Below, in pieces: positions 9,269-17,792 of a stretch of 64,000 nt of DNA; the stretch's first letter is position 1, and each line of letters starts with the position of its first letter. The translations under genes were made by a program, and so were the position numbers. The notes under the pieces were generated by a model. That model ran no database searches. It was not told where the DNA came from and saw nothing but the letters and a program-made list of their open reading frames with translations. Source of the DNA: Microbacterium kyungheense (lineage in GTDB: Bacteria; Actinomycetota; Actinomycetes; Actinomycetales; Microbacteriaceae); contig NZ_VFPE01000001.1 of assembly GCF_006783905.1 (NCBI RefSeq), positions 1,364,001 to 1,428,000 on the forward strand. Reading direction: 5' to 3'.

Positions 9269-10249
9269 ATGCGTCGTCCGTCGCCGCTGCCGCAGTCGCC
9301 CGTCGCACCGCGCGGCGGGGCGGCCACCGGTGCGCGCGCGGCGTCGGGGCCGGCGGACGCCGTCGCCGATCGGGATGCTGGGACCGTCATCCCGCTCGCA
9401 CCCGGCGCGCGCGACGAGGAGGGCACACGCGACGACGGCGTCCCGGCGACCTCCGGGCCCGACACGGCGGACGGCGTCGCCGACGAGGTGGGATTCCGCG
9501 AGGTGCTCAAGGCCGCACGCGCCCGCCGCAAGGCGCTGCGCGCCGAGGTGCGCCGGTTCACGGTGCGCCAGCGACGGCGGCGCGCGCTGTGGCTCGGGGC
9601 TGCGGCATCCCTCTTCCTGCTCGCTCTGGGCACCATCGGCGCCGCGTACAGCCCGCTGTTCGGCGTGGAGAAGATCTCGGTGGTGGGGGCGCAGCAGCTG
9701 AACGAGGCGGATGTCGCCGCTGCCCTGTCGGGTCAGCTCGGCACACCGCTGCCGCTCGTCGACGAGAGCGCCGTGAAGAAGGCGCTGGTGGCGTTCCCTC
9801 TCGTGGAGACGTACGCGCTCGAAGCGCGGCCGCCGCATGAGCTCGTGATCCGCATCGTGGAGCGGACGCCGGTCGGGCTCATCGAGACGCGTGCCGGCTA
9901 CACGCTCGTCGACGCCGCGGGAGTCGCGCTGTCGACGACGGCCACGCCGACCGCCGGCGTCCCCGTCCTCACCATCACGGGTGGCGTGGACTCCGACGCG
10001 TTCGCGGCGGCCGGCCAGGTGATGAGGTCTCTGCCCGACGACATCCGTTCACAGGTGACGGCGGTGTCGGCATCCACCCCCGACGACGTCACGCTCACGC
10101 TCGGCGGCACGAACACCCAGGTGGTGTGGGGGAGCGCCGAGCAGTCGGCCCTGAAGGCGATGGTGCTGCAGAAGACGATGGCCGGAAAGCCGCCGGCCGA
10201 CGTCTACACGTACGACGTGTCGTCGCCCGAAGCCGTCGTCGTGCGCTGA
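9269..10249 (+). CDS. ftsQ: Cell division protein FtsQ/DivIB
   Basis: Bitopic divisome protein linking cytoplasmic and periplasmic division proteins. 326 residues from the ATG at 9269, 7 bases after murC: a long cytoplasmic part (1-105) that is Ala/Arg-rich, one membrane segment (about 106-126), then a POTRA domain starting near FGVEKISVVGAQQL and the FtsQ domain (ELVIRIVERTPVGLIE, YTLVDAAGVAL). Poor conservation of the N-terminus leaves the start less certain than the rest. Position between murC and ftsZ confirms the identity. Confidence 0.92.
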   Translation: MRRPSPLPQSPVAPRGGAATGARAASGPADAVADRDAGTVIPLAPGARDEEGTRDDGVPATSGPDTADGVADEVGFREVLKAARARRKALRAEVRRFTVRQRRRRALWLGAAASLFLLALGTIGAAYSPLFGVEKISVVGAQQLNEADVAAALSGQLGTPLPLVDESAVKKALVAFPLVETYALEARPPHELVIRIVERTPVGLIETRAGYTLVDAAGVALSTTATPTAGVPVLTITGGVDSDAFAAAGQVMRSLPDDIRSQVTAVSASTPDDVTLTLGGTNTQVVWGSAEQSALKAMVLQKTMAGKPPADVYTYDVSSPEAVVVR

Positions 10250-10364
10250 CGCACAGCGGGCAATTCGCGCACAGGTTGACGCGACACGCCGACTCGTTGC
10301 AGGCTGCGGCGCGGCATCCGCTTACTTTCGAGACATCGGAATTGCATACCGGGCAATTCTTTAT

Positions 10365-10379
10365 ACCTCTACTAGAGGT
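10365..10379 (+). promoter_or_regulatory. Palindrome in the ftsZ leader
   Basis: ACCTCT-ACT-AGAGGT, 6-base arms around a 3-base centre, 28 bases upstream of the ftsZ ATG. A TATACC hexamer overlaps its left edge (10362-10367) and could be a -10 box, but no good -35 is at the right distance. The 157-base ftsQ-ftsZ gap also holds CGGGCAATTC twice (10257-10266 and 10350-10359). This is the only sizeable gap in the local cluster, as expected if ftsZ has its own promoters. Confidence 0.45.
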
Positions 10380-10406
10380 TGAAGGTTTACAAGCCAGGGG
10401 GCCGGC

Positions 10407-11558
10407 ATGAGCCAGAACCAGAACTACCTCGCCGTGATCAAGGTCGTCGGCGTCGGCGGCGGCGGTGTCAACGCGGTGAACCGCATGATCGAGCTCGGCC
10501 TGCGCGGCGTCGAGTTCATCGCGATCAACACCGATGCCCAGGCGCTGCTCATGAGCGATGCGGACGTCAAGCTCGACGTCGGACGCGAGCTCACCCGAGG
10601 GCTCGGCGCCGGCGCCGATCCCGAAGTGGGTCGTCGTGCCGCCGAGGACCACGCCGAAGAGATCGAAGAGGCGCTGCGCGGCGCCGACATGGTCTTCGTC
10701 ACGGCGGGCGAAGGCGGCGGGACCGGCACGGGCGGCGCGCCAGTGGTCGCCAAGATCGCCAAGTCGATCGGCGCGCTGACCATCGGTGTCGTGACCAAGC
10801 CGTTCTCGTTCGAGGGCCGCCGTCGCCAGCAGCAGGCGGAGTCCGGCGTCGCGCGCCTCAAGGAAGAGGTCGACACTCTCATCGTGGTGCCGAACGACCG
10901 GCTGCTCGAGATCAGCGACCGGGGCATCTCGATGATCGAGGCGTTCGCCACGGCCGACCAGGTGCTGCTCGCCGGTGTGCAGGGCATCACGGACCTCATC
11001 ACGACGCCGGGTCTCATCAACCTCGACTTCGCGGACGTCAAGTCCGTCATGCAGGGAGCGGGCTCCGCCCTCATGGGCATCGGCTCGGCACGGGGGGCGG
11101 ATCGCGCCATCAAGGCCGCCGAGCTCGCCGTCGAGTCGCCGCTGCTCGAGGCGTCGATCGAGGGCGCGCACGGCGTGCTGCTGTCGATCCAGGGCGGGTC
11201 GAACCTCGGCATCTTCGAGATCAACGACGCCGCGCAGCTCGTCAAGGAGGCCGCGCACCCCGAAGCGAACATCATCTTCGGCACGGTCATCGACGACACC
11301 CTCGGCGACGAGGTGCGCGTCACCGTGATCGCGGCGGGCTTCGACGGCGGCGAGCCGCAGGCCCGCATCGAGCCGATCACGGCCGCGCGGGTCGTCTCGA
11401 CGCCCGCACTTCCGGTGACGCCCGCCGAAGAGGCCGCCAAGGACCGCGATGTCGTCGAGCAGCCGGCCGTGCCGGTGAGCGTCGGTGCCGTCACCGAGTC
11501 CTCGTACGACTCGGCGTTCAGCGACGACGACCTCGACATCCCCGACTTCCTGAAGTAA
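10407..11558 (+). CDS. ftsZ: Cell division protein FtsZ
   Basis: Tubulin-like GTPase forming the Z-ring. 383 residues. The tubulin signature [10 protein letters not shown] is at residues 101-110, with the N-terminal [13 protein letters not shown] and the T7-loop region NLDFADVK. An Asp/Glu-rich linker leads to the conserved C-terminal peptide [10 protein letters not shown], which binds FtsA-like partners, SepF and others. Purine-rich CAGGGGG precedes the ATG. Followed directly by yggS with no gap. Confidence 0.99.
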   Translation: MSQNQNYLAVIKVVGVGGGGVNAVNRMIELGLRGVEFIAINTDAQALLMSDADVKLDVGRELTRGLGAGADPEVGRRAAEDHAEEIEEALRGADMVFVTAGEGGGTGTGGAPVVAKIAKSIGALTIGVVTKPFSFEGRRRQQQAESGVARLKEEVDTLIVVPNDRLLEISDRGISMIEAFATADQVLLAGVQGITDLITTPGLINLDFADVKSVMQGAGSALMGIGSARGADRAIKAAELAVESPLLEASIEGAHGVLLSIQGGSNLGIFEINDAAQLVKEAAHPEANIIFGTVIDDTLGDEVRVTVIAAGFDGGEPQARIEPITAARVVSTPALPVTPAEEAAKDRDVVEQPAVPVSVGAVTESSYDSAFSDDDLDIPDFLK

Positions 11559-12242
11559 GTGTCGCTCGCAGACCGCCTCGCGGAGGTGGACGGGCGGATC
11601 GCGGATGCCGCACGCGCGGTCGGCCGCGATCCGTCCGAGCTCACCCGCATCGTGGTGACCAAGTTCCATCCGGCGTCGCTCGTCGACGAGCTGTACGGCC
11701 TCGGCGTGCGCGACGTCGGCGAGAACCGCCAGCAGGAGCTCAGCCGCAAGGTCGGCGAGATCGGCGACAGCCCCGGCCTGCGCTGGCACTTCATCGGGCA
11801 GGCGCAGACCAACAAGGCGCGCGCGATCCGGTCGGCAGCATCCGTCGTCCACTCGCTCGACCGCGCCCGGCTCGCCGACGCGCTGCACGGTGCCGCCGAA
11901 CCGGGCGATCCCGCCCTCGACGTGCTGCTGCAGGTGAACCTCACCGACGATCCCGGGCGTGGCGGCGTCGATCCCGACCAGGTCGTGTCCCTCGCCGAGC
12001 ACGTCGCAGCGCTCTCGTCGCTCCGGGTGAGGGGTGTCATGGCGGTCGCCCCGCTCGACGAGCCTCCCGCGCCGGCGTTCGCGCGCCTGCGGGGCTGTTC
12101 GGAGGCGCTGCGGAGCGTCGTCCCGGCGGCGTCGTGGATCTCGGCGGGCATGACCGCCGACTTCGCGGAGGCCATCGCGGCCGGCGCGACACACCTACGC
12201 ATCGGGTCGGCAATCACCGGGCCCCGGCCTGAACGCGGTTAA
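11559..12242 (+). CDS. PLP homeostasis protein, YggS/PROSC family
   Basis: Pyridoxal-5'-phosphate-binding protein of the YggS/PLPBP family, which buffers PLP; no firm enzymatic reaction is known. 227 residues form a single TIM-like barrel. The Lys of IVVTKFHP (residue 35) is the expected Schiff-base lysine. [40 protein letters not shown] and [10 protein letters not shown] are family signatures. The GTG follows the ftsZ TAA immediately. Location between ftsZ and sepF is the standard Gram-positive arrangement. Confidence 0.93.
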   Translation: MSLADRLAEVDGRIADAARAVGRDPSELTRIVVTKFHPASLVDELYGLGVRDVGENRQQELSRKVGEIGDSPGLRWHFIGQAQTNKARAIRSAASVVHSLDRARLADALHGAAEPGDPALDVLLQVNLTDDPGRGGVDPDQVVSLAEHVAALSSLRVRGVMAVAPLDEPPAPAFARLRGCSEALRSVVPAASWISAGMTADFAEAIAAGATHLRIGSAITGPRPERG

Positions 12243-12274
12243 CCTCGGAACAGATGAGCACTACGGAGGATGCG

Positions 12275-12739
12275 ATGTCGAACCCGCTCAAGAAGACCAT
12301 GGTGTACCTGGGCCTCGCCGACGAGGAAGAAGTCTACGAAGAGCCGGCGCCCCAGCCCCGTGCCCGCACCTCCGAGAAGGTCGTAGAGAAGGCGGCAGCC
12401 CCCGTGACCCCGATCCATCGCCCCACCGTCGTGCGTCAGCCCGCCCCGGCGGCCATCAACGAGATCCTGACGGTCCACCCCAAGCAGTACCGGGATGCCC
12501 AGGTCATCGCTGAGAACTTCCGTGACGGCATCCCCGTCATCATCAACCTCTCGCAGATGAGCGACGCCGACGCGCGCCGCCTGATCGACTTCGCCAGCGG
12601 GCTGTCGCTCGGGCTCTACGGACGCATCGAGCGGGTCACCAGCAAGGTGTTCCTGCTGTCGCCCGAGAACGTCGCGGTGTCGGGTGACGGGGCGGTCGCA
12701 CAGGCCGACCCGGACTCGGTTCCGTTCGCGCAGCCGTAA
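12275..12739 (+). CDS. sepF: Cell division protein SepF
   Basis: FtsZ membrane anchor and Z-ring organiser in Actinobacteria. An in-frame ATG exists at 12254, but 12275 is preferred: it has GGAGGA just upstream (12265-12270) and gives the expected N-terminus [16 protein letters not shown], the membrane-binding amphipathic helix. 154 residues, with a Pro/Ala linker and the C-terminal FtsZ-binding fold ([40 protein letters not shown]). The TAA stop also forms the first three bases of a TAATCT -10-like box for yggT. Confidence 0.94.
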   Translation: MSNPLKKTMVYLGLADEEEVYEEPAPQPRARTSEKVVEKAAAPVTPIHRPTVVRQPAPAAINEILTVHPKQYRDAQVIAENFRDGIPVIINLSQMSDADARRLIDFASGLSLGLYGRIERVTSKVFLLSPENVAVSGDGAVAQADPDSVPFAQP

Positions 12740-12748
12740 TCTGGCTAC

Positions 12749-13048
12749 GTGGCAGTCGTCTCACTCATCGCAGCGATCCTCAACCTCGCGCTGCTCCTGT
12801 ACGTCTTCGTGCTGCTCGCGCGGCTGATCCTGGACTGGATCCCGTTCTTCAACCGTGAATGGCGACCGCACGGCGCCGGCCTCGTCGCCGCCGAGATCGT
12901 CTACACGGTCACCGACCCGCCCATCAAGCTGTTCCGCCGGTTCATCCCGCCACTGCGCATCGGCGCGATCGCGATCGACTTCGGGTTCGCCCTGACGATG
13001 CTCCTGTGCTTCGTGCTGCTGAGCATCACCAGGGCCCTCGCAGGCTGA
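12749..13048 (+). CDS. YggT family membrane protein
   Basis: 99-residue protein with two membrane helices (about residues 5-27 and 73-96) and the family loop DPPIKLFRRFIPP between them. Members sit beside sepF/divIVA in Gram-positive bacteria and are linked to membrane or envelope processes, but the molecular role is unknown. TAATCT (12737-12742), which overlaps the sepF stop, ends 6 bases before the GTG, so a leaderless internal transcript is possible in addition to read-through. Confidence 0.9.
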   Translation: MAVVSLIAAILNLALLLYVFVLLARLILDWIPFFNREWRPHGAGLVAAEIVYTVTDPPIKLFRRFIPPLRIGAIAIDFGFALTMLLCFVLLSITRALAG

Positions 13049-13088
13049 TCGGGTCGTTTCCCCGGGAGTCGCCTGAGAGCGGTCGTCC

Positions 13089-13150
13089 TTCGACAGTCTC
13101 AGGACCCGCGGCTATGCTTTGCTGATACGAAAGGCCGCCGACCGGCGGCC
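13089..13150 (+). promoter_or_regulatory. divIVA promoter region and leader hairpin
   Basis: A possible promoter has -35 TTCGAC (13089-13094), an 18-base spacer and -10 TATGCT (13113-13118). About 8 bases into the transcript lies a perfect 7-bp GC hairpin, GGCCGCC-GACC-GGCGGCC (13133-13150), followed by TTACC. It could be a weak terminator/attenuator in front of divIVA or a 5' stabilising stem. The rest of the yggT-divIVA gap shows nothing else. Confidence 0.4.
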
Positions 13151-13189
13151 TTACCGACATCGGCCCAGACGCTCGAAAGAGGAATCACC

Positions 13190-13762
13190 ATGGCTTTGTC
13201 CCCCGATGACGTCGTCACCAAGCAGTTCCAGCACGTCCGCTTCAAGGAGGGCTTCGACCCCGACGAGGTGGACGACTTCCTCGACGAGATCGTCGTCGAG
13301 TGGCGCAAGGCCCTCGCCGAGAACGAGGAGCTGAAGGCGAAGCTGGCGGCGTACGAGTCGGGTGCCGCGCCGGCGCGCGCGGCCGAGCCCGCCCCCGCAC
13401 CGGTCGTCGAGGCAGCCCCGGTCACCGGTGCCGCCCCCGCCGCGAGCGCGGGCATCATCGAGCTGGCGCAGCGCCTGCACGACGAGCACGTCGCCGAGGG
13501 TGTCGCGCAGCGCGACCAGCTCATCTCCGAGGCCAAGGCGCAGGCCGCCAGCATCGTCTCGGACGCCGAGACCCGCGGGCGCGAAGAGCTTGCAAAGCTC
13601 GACCGCGAGCGTGTCGGCCTGGAGAGCAAGATCACCGAGCTCCGCAACTTCGAGCGCGACTACCGCGCTCAGCTGCGCAGCTACATCGAGGGCAAGCTGC
13701 GCGACCTCGAGACCACGGCGACGAGCTCCGGCGCTCAGCCGGTGTCGTCGCTGGGCCTCTAA
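13190..13762 (+). CDS. divIVA: DivIVA/Wag31 polar growth protein
   Basis: Coiled-coil protein that marks negatively curved membrane and directs polar cell-wall growth in Actinobacteria. 190 residues. N-terminal lipid-binding domain: TPDDVVTKQFQHVRF-type region then EGFDPDEVDDFLDEIV. An Ala/Pro-rich linker (about 62-88) precedes a second coiled coil (about 90-185, rich in Glu/Lys/Arg/Gln). AGAGGAA precedes the ATG at Shine-Dalgarno distance. Shorter than mycobacterial Wag31 but typical for Microbacteriaceae-like proteins as far as I know. Confidence 0.93.
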   Translation: MALSPDDVVTKQFQHVRFKEGFDPDEVDDFLDEIVVEWRKALAENEELKAKLAAYESGAAPARAAEPAPAPVVEAAPVTGAAPAASAGIIELAQRLHDEHVAEGVAQRDQLISEAKAQAASIVSDAETRGREELAKLDRERVGLESKITELRNFERDYRAQLRSYIEGKLRDLETTATSSGAQPVSSLGL

Positions 13763-13765
13763 CCC

Positions 13766-14584
13766 TTGTCGGGCCGAGCACCCCTTCGTCGGGCGGCGGC
13801 CGGCACCATCATCGCGATCCTCGCGCTGACGGTGCTGGCCGCCGACCAGTTGGCGAAGCACTTCGCTCTCCAGAACCTGCCGTACCAGGAGCCGGTGCGC
13901 GTCATCGGCGACTTCCTGATCTTCTACCTGACCCGCAACTCCGGCGCGGCGTTCTCGCTGGGCGCCGGGGCCACCTGGATCTTCACGATCGCGCTGGCGG
14001 CCGTCGCCGTCGTGATCGCATGGCTGGCAGCGCGGCGCGTGCGCTCCCGGCTGTGGGCCGTCGCACTCGGGCTGCTGCTGGGCGGCGTGCTCGGCAACCT
14101 CGGCGACCGTCTGTTCCGCGACCCGGGCTTCGGCGTCGGTCACGTCGTCGACTTCATCGACACCCCGTGGATGTGGTTCATCCCGGGGATGCCCGGCGGC
14201 ATCTACAACATCGCCGACATGTTCATCGTCACGATGATGATCGGCGTCGCCATACTCGTGCTCGTGGGGGTGCACATGGACGGTTCGCGAGACCGTGACC
14301 GCAAGAACGATCAGGACCAGACCGCCGATCGCGGCGAGGAGACGATCCTCGGCGCCGACGGCGACGAGTTCGCGCCGGGCGGCGCCGTCGAGGGCTTCGG
14401 CGACGAGTTCCCGGTCGCGGACCCGGATGCCGGAATCCCCGCCGAGGAGCGCGGGCTGCCGCCCCTGACGGACGCCGAGCAGCGTGCGGTCGAGGCGGAG
14501 GCCGAGGTCGCGGCGGAGCGCGCCGAGGCGGACCCGGAATCCGGCCGCGATCCCGGACGGCCCGGCTCGGGCGCCCAGCTCTGA
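13766..14584 (+). CDS. lspA: Prolipoprotein signal peptidase with acidic C-terminal extension
   Basis: Aspartyl protease that cleaves the signal peptide of lipoproteins after lipidation. Four membrane helices in residues 10-170. The catalytic Asp pair is Asp129 (VVDFID) and Asp151 (NIADMF), with [11 protein letters not shown] and [10 protein letters not shown] also conserved. Start TTG at 13766, three bases after divIVA; no other start fits. Family members are about 160-200 residues; here a further 100-residue hydrophilic tail, rich in Asp/Glu/Ala, follows Asp172 and should lie in the cytoplasm. Confidence 0.92.
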   Translation: MSGRAPLRRAAAGTIIAILALTVLAADQLAKHFALQNLPYQEPVRVIGDFLIFYLTRNSGAAFSLGAGATWIFTIALAAVAVVIAWLAARRVRSRLWAVALGLLLGGVLGNLGDRLFRDPGFGVGHVVDFIDTPWMWFIPGMPGGIYNIADMFIVTMMIGVAILVLVGVHMDGSRDRDRKNDQDQTADRGEETILGADGDEFAPGGAVEGFGDEFPVADPDAGIPAEERGLPPLTDAEQRAVEAEAEVAAERAEADPESGRDPGRPGSGAQL

Positions 14585-14585
14585 C

Positions 14586-15506
14586 GTGGAGACCCGCAGC
14601 CTCCCCGTCCCGGACGGGCTCGACGGCACCCGCGTCGATGCCGCCCTCGCGAAGATGCTCGGGTTCTCGCGTACCTTCGCGGCAGAAGTCGCGGACGCCG
14701 GCGGCGTGACGATGGACGGGCGCACGCTCGCGAAGTCCGACAAGCTGCGCGGCGGCGCGTGGCTCGACGTGTCGTGGTCGCCCAAGGAGGAGCCGCGCGT
14801 CGTCCCCGTCGAGGTGCCGGACCTGGGCATCGTGTACGACGACGACGACATCGTCGTGGTCGACAAGCCCTCGGGCGTCGCCGCGCACCCGTCGCTCGGC
14901 TGGGAGGGCCCCACGGTGCTCGGCGCCCTCGCCGCCGGCGGGTACCGCATCGCGACGACCGGCGCTGCCGAGCGGCAGGGCGTGGTGCACCGGCTGGACG
15001 TCGGCACGAGCGGCCTCATGGTGGTCGCCAAGACCGAGCGCGCGTACGTGGCGCTCAAGCGCGCCTTCAAGGAGCGCGAGGTCGAGAAGATCTACCACGC
15101 CGTCGTGCAGGGGCACCCGGACCCGCTCGTCGGCACGATCGACGCGCCGATCGGCCGGCATCCGTCGCACTCCTGGAAGTTCGCCGTCACGCCGGACGGC
15201 AAGGACTCGGTGACGCACTACGAGACCCTCGAGGCGTTCCCGGGTGCGGCGCTGCTGGAGATCCACCTCGAGACCGGCCGGACGCACCAGATCCGGGTGC
15301 ACATGGCGGCGCACCGCCACCCGTGCGTGGGCGACCCGCTCTACGGCGGCGACCCCACGCTGTCGGCGCGGCTCGGGCTGATCCGCCAGTGGCTGCACGC
15401 GCACGAGCTGTCGTTCGCGCACCCGGCGACCGGCGACTGGGTGACCTTCACGTCGGACTACCCCGCGGATCTCGCCCACGCGCTGGACGTGCTGCGCGGC
15501 GACTGA
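14586..15506 (+). CDS. rluD: RluD-type 23S rRNA pseudouridine synthase
   Basis: Pseudouridine synthase of the RluA family with an N-terminal S4 RNA-binding domain ([31 protein letters not shown]) and the catalytic domain carrying [15 protein letters not shown], with the catalytic Asp in HRLD (residues 135-138). [11 protein letters not shown] and GDPLYGG follow. 306 residues from the GTG at 14586, one base after the lspA stop. The frame is open further upstream, but this start gives the normal length. Adjacent lspA-rluD is a common pairing. RluA/RluC cannot be fully excluded; the S4 domain favours RluD. Confidence 0.9.
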   Translation: METRSLPVPDGLDGTRVDAALAKMLGFSRTFAAEVADAGGVTMDGRTLAKSDKLRGGAWLDVSWSPKEEPRVVPVEVPDLGIVYDDDDIVVVDKPSGVAAHPSLGWEGPTVLGALAAGGYRIATTGAAERQGVVHRLDVGTSGLMVVAKTERAYVALKRAFKEREVEKIYHAVVQGHPDPLVGTIDAPIGRHPSHSWKFAVTPDGKDSVTHYETLEAFPGAALLEIHLETGRTHQIRVHMAAHRHPCVGDPLYGGDPTLSARLGLIRQWLHAHELSFAHPATGDWVTFTSDYPADLAHALDVLRGD

Positions 15507-15519
15507 CGACGCCCGAGGC

Positions 15520-15993
15520 TCAGCGGCCGCCCTCGAAGCGCGCCCGCCCCTCGGCCCGCGCGTACTCGATCCGGCGGTACATGTCCGGCAGCTCCAGAGG
15601 AGGCAGGTCGTCGAGGTCGTACCAGCCGACCTCCGCCATCTCGCGGTCGGCCGGATACGGTTCGCCCGACACCCACTCGCAGCGGAACACCAGGTCGAGG
15701 TAGTCCACCTCGTCGCCGTGCGGGTAGACGACGCGCGGCAGCTGGTGCACCCACGCGAGCCGTTCGACGCGGCAGACGATGCCCGCCTCTTCGAGCGTCT
15801 CGCGCACCGCCGCGTCGGCCGGCTCCTCGCCCGGCTCGACGATGCCGGTGATCGGCGTGAGCGCTCCGTTGTCGCTGCGGCGGCCGAGCAGGATGCGGTC
15901 GCCGCGCAGGACGACCGCGGTCGCGCCGACGAGCGGCAGGGCGGTGGTGCCGACGTGGCGGCGCAGTTCGAGGACGAAGTCGGGGGTGGCCAT
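15520..15993 (-). CDS. NUDIX hydrolase
   Basis: 157-residue hydrolase of nucleoside-diphosphate-linked substrates. A complete Nudix box spans residues 50-72 (G50, E56, R64, E65, E68, E69, G71), giving the metal-binding helix. The N-terminus (ELRRHVGTTALPLVGATAVVLR) and the C-terminal EYARAEGRARF are seen in many actinobacterial Nudix proteins of unknown substrate. Convergent with rluD (13-base gap). Substrate cannot be assigned. Confidence 0.88.
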   Translation of the reverse strand: MATPDFVLELRRHVGTTALPLVGATAVVLRGDRILLGRRSDNGALTPITGIVEPGEEPADAAVRETLEEAGIVCRVERLAWVHQLPRVVYPHGDEVDYLDLVFRCEWVSGEPYPADREMAEVGWYDLDDLPPLELPDMYRRIEYARAEGRARFEGGR

Positions 15994-16082
15994 GGGGTCA
16001 GCCTAGGCGCCGGTCCGAGTGGTCGCCGTCGCGCAGCGTCTGCCTGTCGTGTGGTGTCGGATGCCTCGGCCATAGTGGGCGC

Positions 16083-16652
16083 ATGACGATCGATGTGCGA
16101 CCCGCCACCGTGTTCGAAGACGTCGCGGCGGTGATCGGGCCGAAGAACCCCCAATCCAGCGTGTGCTTCTGCCTGAGCTACCGCATCCCCTCGAAAGAGG
16201 CGAACGCGCTGCGCGGTCCGGATCGGGCGGAGCGCGTGCGCCGCCTCATGGACGAGGAGGGACCGATCGGCGTGCTCGCATACGACGGCGATGAGCCCGT
16301 GGGGTGGGCGGCGGTGGCGCCGCGCACGCGCACGCATTTCGCGACGTTCCGCAAGATCCCGCACGTGGACGATCAGGATGTCTGGTCGCTGTGGTGCTTC
16401 CGCGTCCGGCCCGGCCACCGGAAGAAGGGCGTGATGCATGCGCTCATCGACGGCGCCGTCGAGTTCGCCCGCGAGCAGGGAGCACCCGCGATCGAGGGCT
16501 ACCCGGTCGACAACGACGGCGCCAAGGTCGACCTGACCATGGCCTACGTCGGCACGCGTCGCCTGTTCGAGCAGGCCGGCTTCACCAAGGCCGTCGACAC
16601 GACGTCGGTGCTGTCGGGATTCACACGTGTGCTCATGCGGCGCGACCTCTAG
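16083..16652 (+). CDS. GNAT family N-acetyltransferase
   Basis: 189-residue acetyl-CoA-dependent acyltransferase. The GNAT core is recognisable: strand VGWAAVAPR, WSLWCFRVRPGHRKKGVMHAL as the acetyl-CoA pyrophosphate loop (R-x-x-G region), and a C-terminal YVGTRRLFEQAGF typical of the family's end. A Cys-containing N-terminal stretch (SSVCFCLSYRI) recurs in a subset of these proteins. CATAGT at 16071-16076 ends 6 bases before the ATG, fitting a leaderless start. Substrate unknown. Confidence 0.85.
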   Translation: MTIDVRPATVFEDVAAVIGPKNPQSSVCFCLSYRIPSKEANALRGPDRAERVRRLMDEEGPIGVLAYDGDEPVGWAAVAPRTRTHFATFRKIPHVDDQDVWSLWCFRVRPGHRKKGVMHALIDGAVEFAREQGAPAIEGYPVDNDGAKVDLTMAYVGTRRLFEQAGFTKAVDTTSVLSGFTRVLMRRDL

Positions 16653-16661
16653 CGTGGACGC

Positions 16662-17111
16662 GTGAACGAGCTCCTCCGCCGCCGCCTCGAGCGCGCCAAT
16701 ACGCTGTACCTCGACTTCGTCGACACGATTCCCGCCGAGCACCTGGGCTCGCGTCTGCCCGGTCTGCCGTCCGACGCCGTCGGCCACCAGCTGTGGTGCG
16801 TGCTCGGCGCCCGGGTGAGCTTTCCGAAGGCCGCGCGGGCGGGGGAGTGGCAAGGCTTCTCAAGCCCCGTCGACCGGGACGGGTCGTCGGATGCCGCGGC
16901 CGTCCGGGCCGCGTTCGTCCAGACAGGCGCCGACGTGGACGAATGGGTCGCCGGGATCGATCCCGCCGACGAGGATTCGCTGCGATACGTCCTCGCGCTG
17001 CTGGAGCACGAGACGATGCACCAGGGGCAGCTCATCCGCTACCTGTACGGACTGGGGATCGACCGCCCGCAGACCTGGCAGCAGCAGTACGCGCTCGACG
17101 AGGACTTCTAG
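16662..17111 (+). CDS. DinB family protein
   Basis: 149-residue four-helix bundle protein of the DinB/YfiT superfamily. A likely metal triad is His42 (GHQLWCV), His116 and His120 (EHETMHQGQ). Members include bacillithiol/mycothiol-dependent transferases and many uncharacterised stress proteins; the specific role here is unknown. The GTG at 16662 sits 6 bases after TAGCGT (16650-16655), whose first three bases are the stop codon of the preceding acetyltransferase gene. Confidence 0.82.
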   Translation: MNELLRRRLERANTLYLDFVDTIPAEHLGSRLPGLPSDAVGHQLWCVLGARVSFPKAARAGEWQGFSSPVDRDGSSDAAAVRAAFVQTGADVDEWVAGIDPADEDSLRYVLALLEHETMHQGQLIRYLYGLGIDRPQTWQQQYALDEDF

Positions 17112-17134
17112 GCGCAGCGACGTCTGAGATTCCG

Positions 17135-17163
17135 TGAACCGTCGGCGGGGCATCCGGCAATAC
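17135..17163 (+). promoter_or_regulatory. Candidate promoter of the ECF sigma factor gene
   Basis: TGAACC (17135-17140), a 17-base spacer and CAATAC (17158-17163) end 5 bases before the GTG at 17169. The -35 part contains GAAC, as in many ECF-dependent promoters, so autoregulation is possible; the -10 is not a classic ECF box. Confidence 0.35.
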
Positions 17164-17168
17164 CTGAT

Positions 17169-17792
17169 GTGAGCCGAACACCACCAGTCAGCACCGACAG
17201 CGACATCATCCGCCGCTCCGCCGTCGAGCCCGCCGCGTTCGCGGAGGTGTTCGAGCGGCACGCCCGTGTCGTCGGTGCGTTCGCCGCCCGTCGGGTGGGC
17301 GTCGACGCTGCGGAGGACGTGCTGAGCGAGACGATGCTCGTCGCGTTCCGTCGCCGCCGCGACTTCGACGCGACGTGGGAGTCCGCGCGGCCGTGGCTGC
17401 TCGGGATCGCCTCGCGCGTCATCAAGAAGCACCGTGCTGACGAAGCCCGGCAATGGCGCTCCTTCCAGGCCTCTGCGTCGCGTGGCGAGCACAGCAGCGA
17501 CGGCGCCCTCGATGCCGTTGCCGATCGCGCGGACGCTTCGGCGTCCGTCCGCGCCCTCGCGCCGCGCATCGCGGCGCTGGCGTCGCGCGACCGGGACGTC
17601 CTGCTGCTGTACGCGTGGGCCGATCTCACCTATGACGAGATCGCCGTCGCCCTCGGCGTTCCCGTCGGCACCGTGAGGTCGCGCCTGAACCGCGTGCGGC
17701 GCAAGCTCGCGCCGCCGGGGTCGCACGCGTCTGTCCGGCTCACATGGATCGCGAAGGAGGAGACCGATGGAGCTTATGGAACGAGTGCGTGA
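17169..17792 (+). CDS. ECF RNA polymerase sigma factor
   Basis: 207-residue sigma-70 family protein. Region 2 runs from about residue 25 (AEVFERHARVVGAFAARR, AEDVLSETMLVAFRRR, WLLGIASRVIKKH) and region 4 near residues 138-178 (RDRDVLLLYAWADLTYDEIA, GVPVGTVRSRLNRVRRKL). There is no region 1.1 or 3. The start GTG at 17169 is the first plausible codon after the DinB gene. The stop lies 26 bases inside the next gene, a membrane protein of the kind that often accompanies this sigma class. Confidence 0.9.
   Translation: MSRTPPVSTDSDIIRRSAVEPAAFAEVFERHARVVGAFAARRVGVDAAEDVLSETMLVAFRRRRDFDATWESARPWLLGIASRVIKKHRADEARQWRSFQASASRGEHSSDGALDAVADRADASASVRALAPRIAALASRDRDVLLLYAWADLTYDEIAVALGVPVGTVRSRLNRVRRKLAPPGSHASVRLTWIAKEETDGAYGTSA

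Noticed and set aside
10095..12194. Long reverse-strand frames opposite ftsZ and yggS
   Set aside because: The forward genes are clear family members with conserved motifs; the reverse frames are low-complexity shadows.
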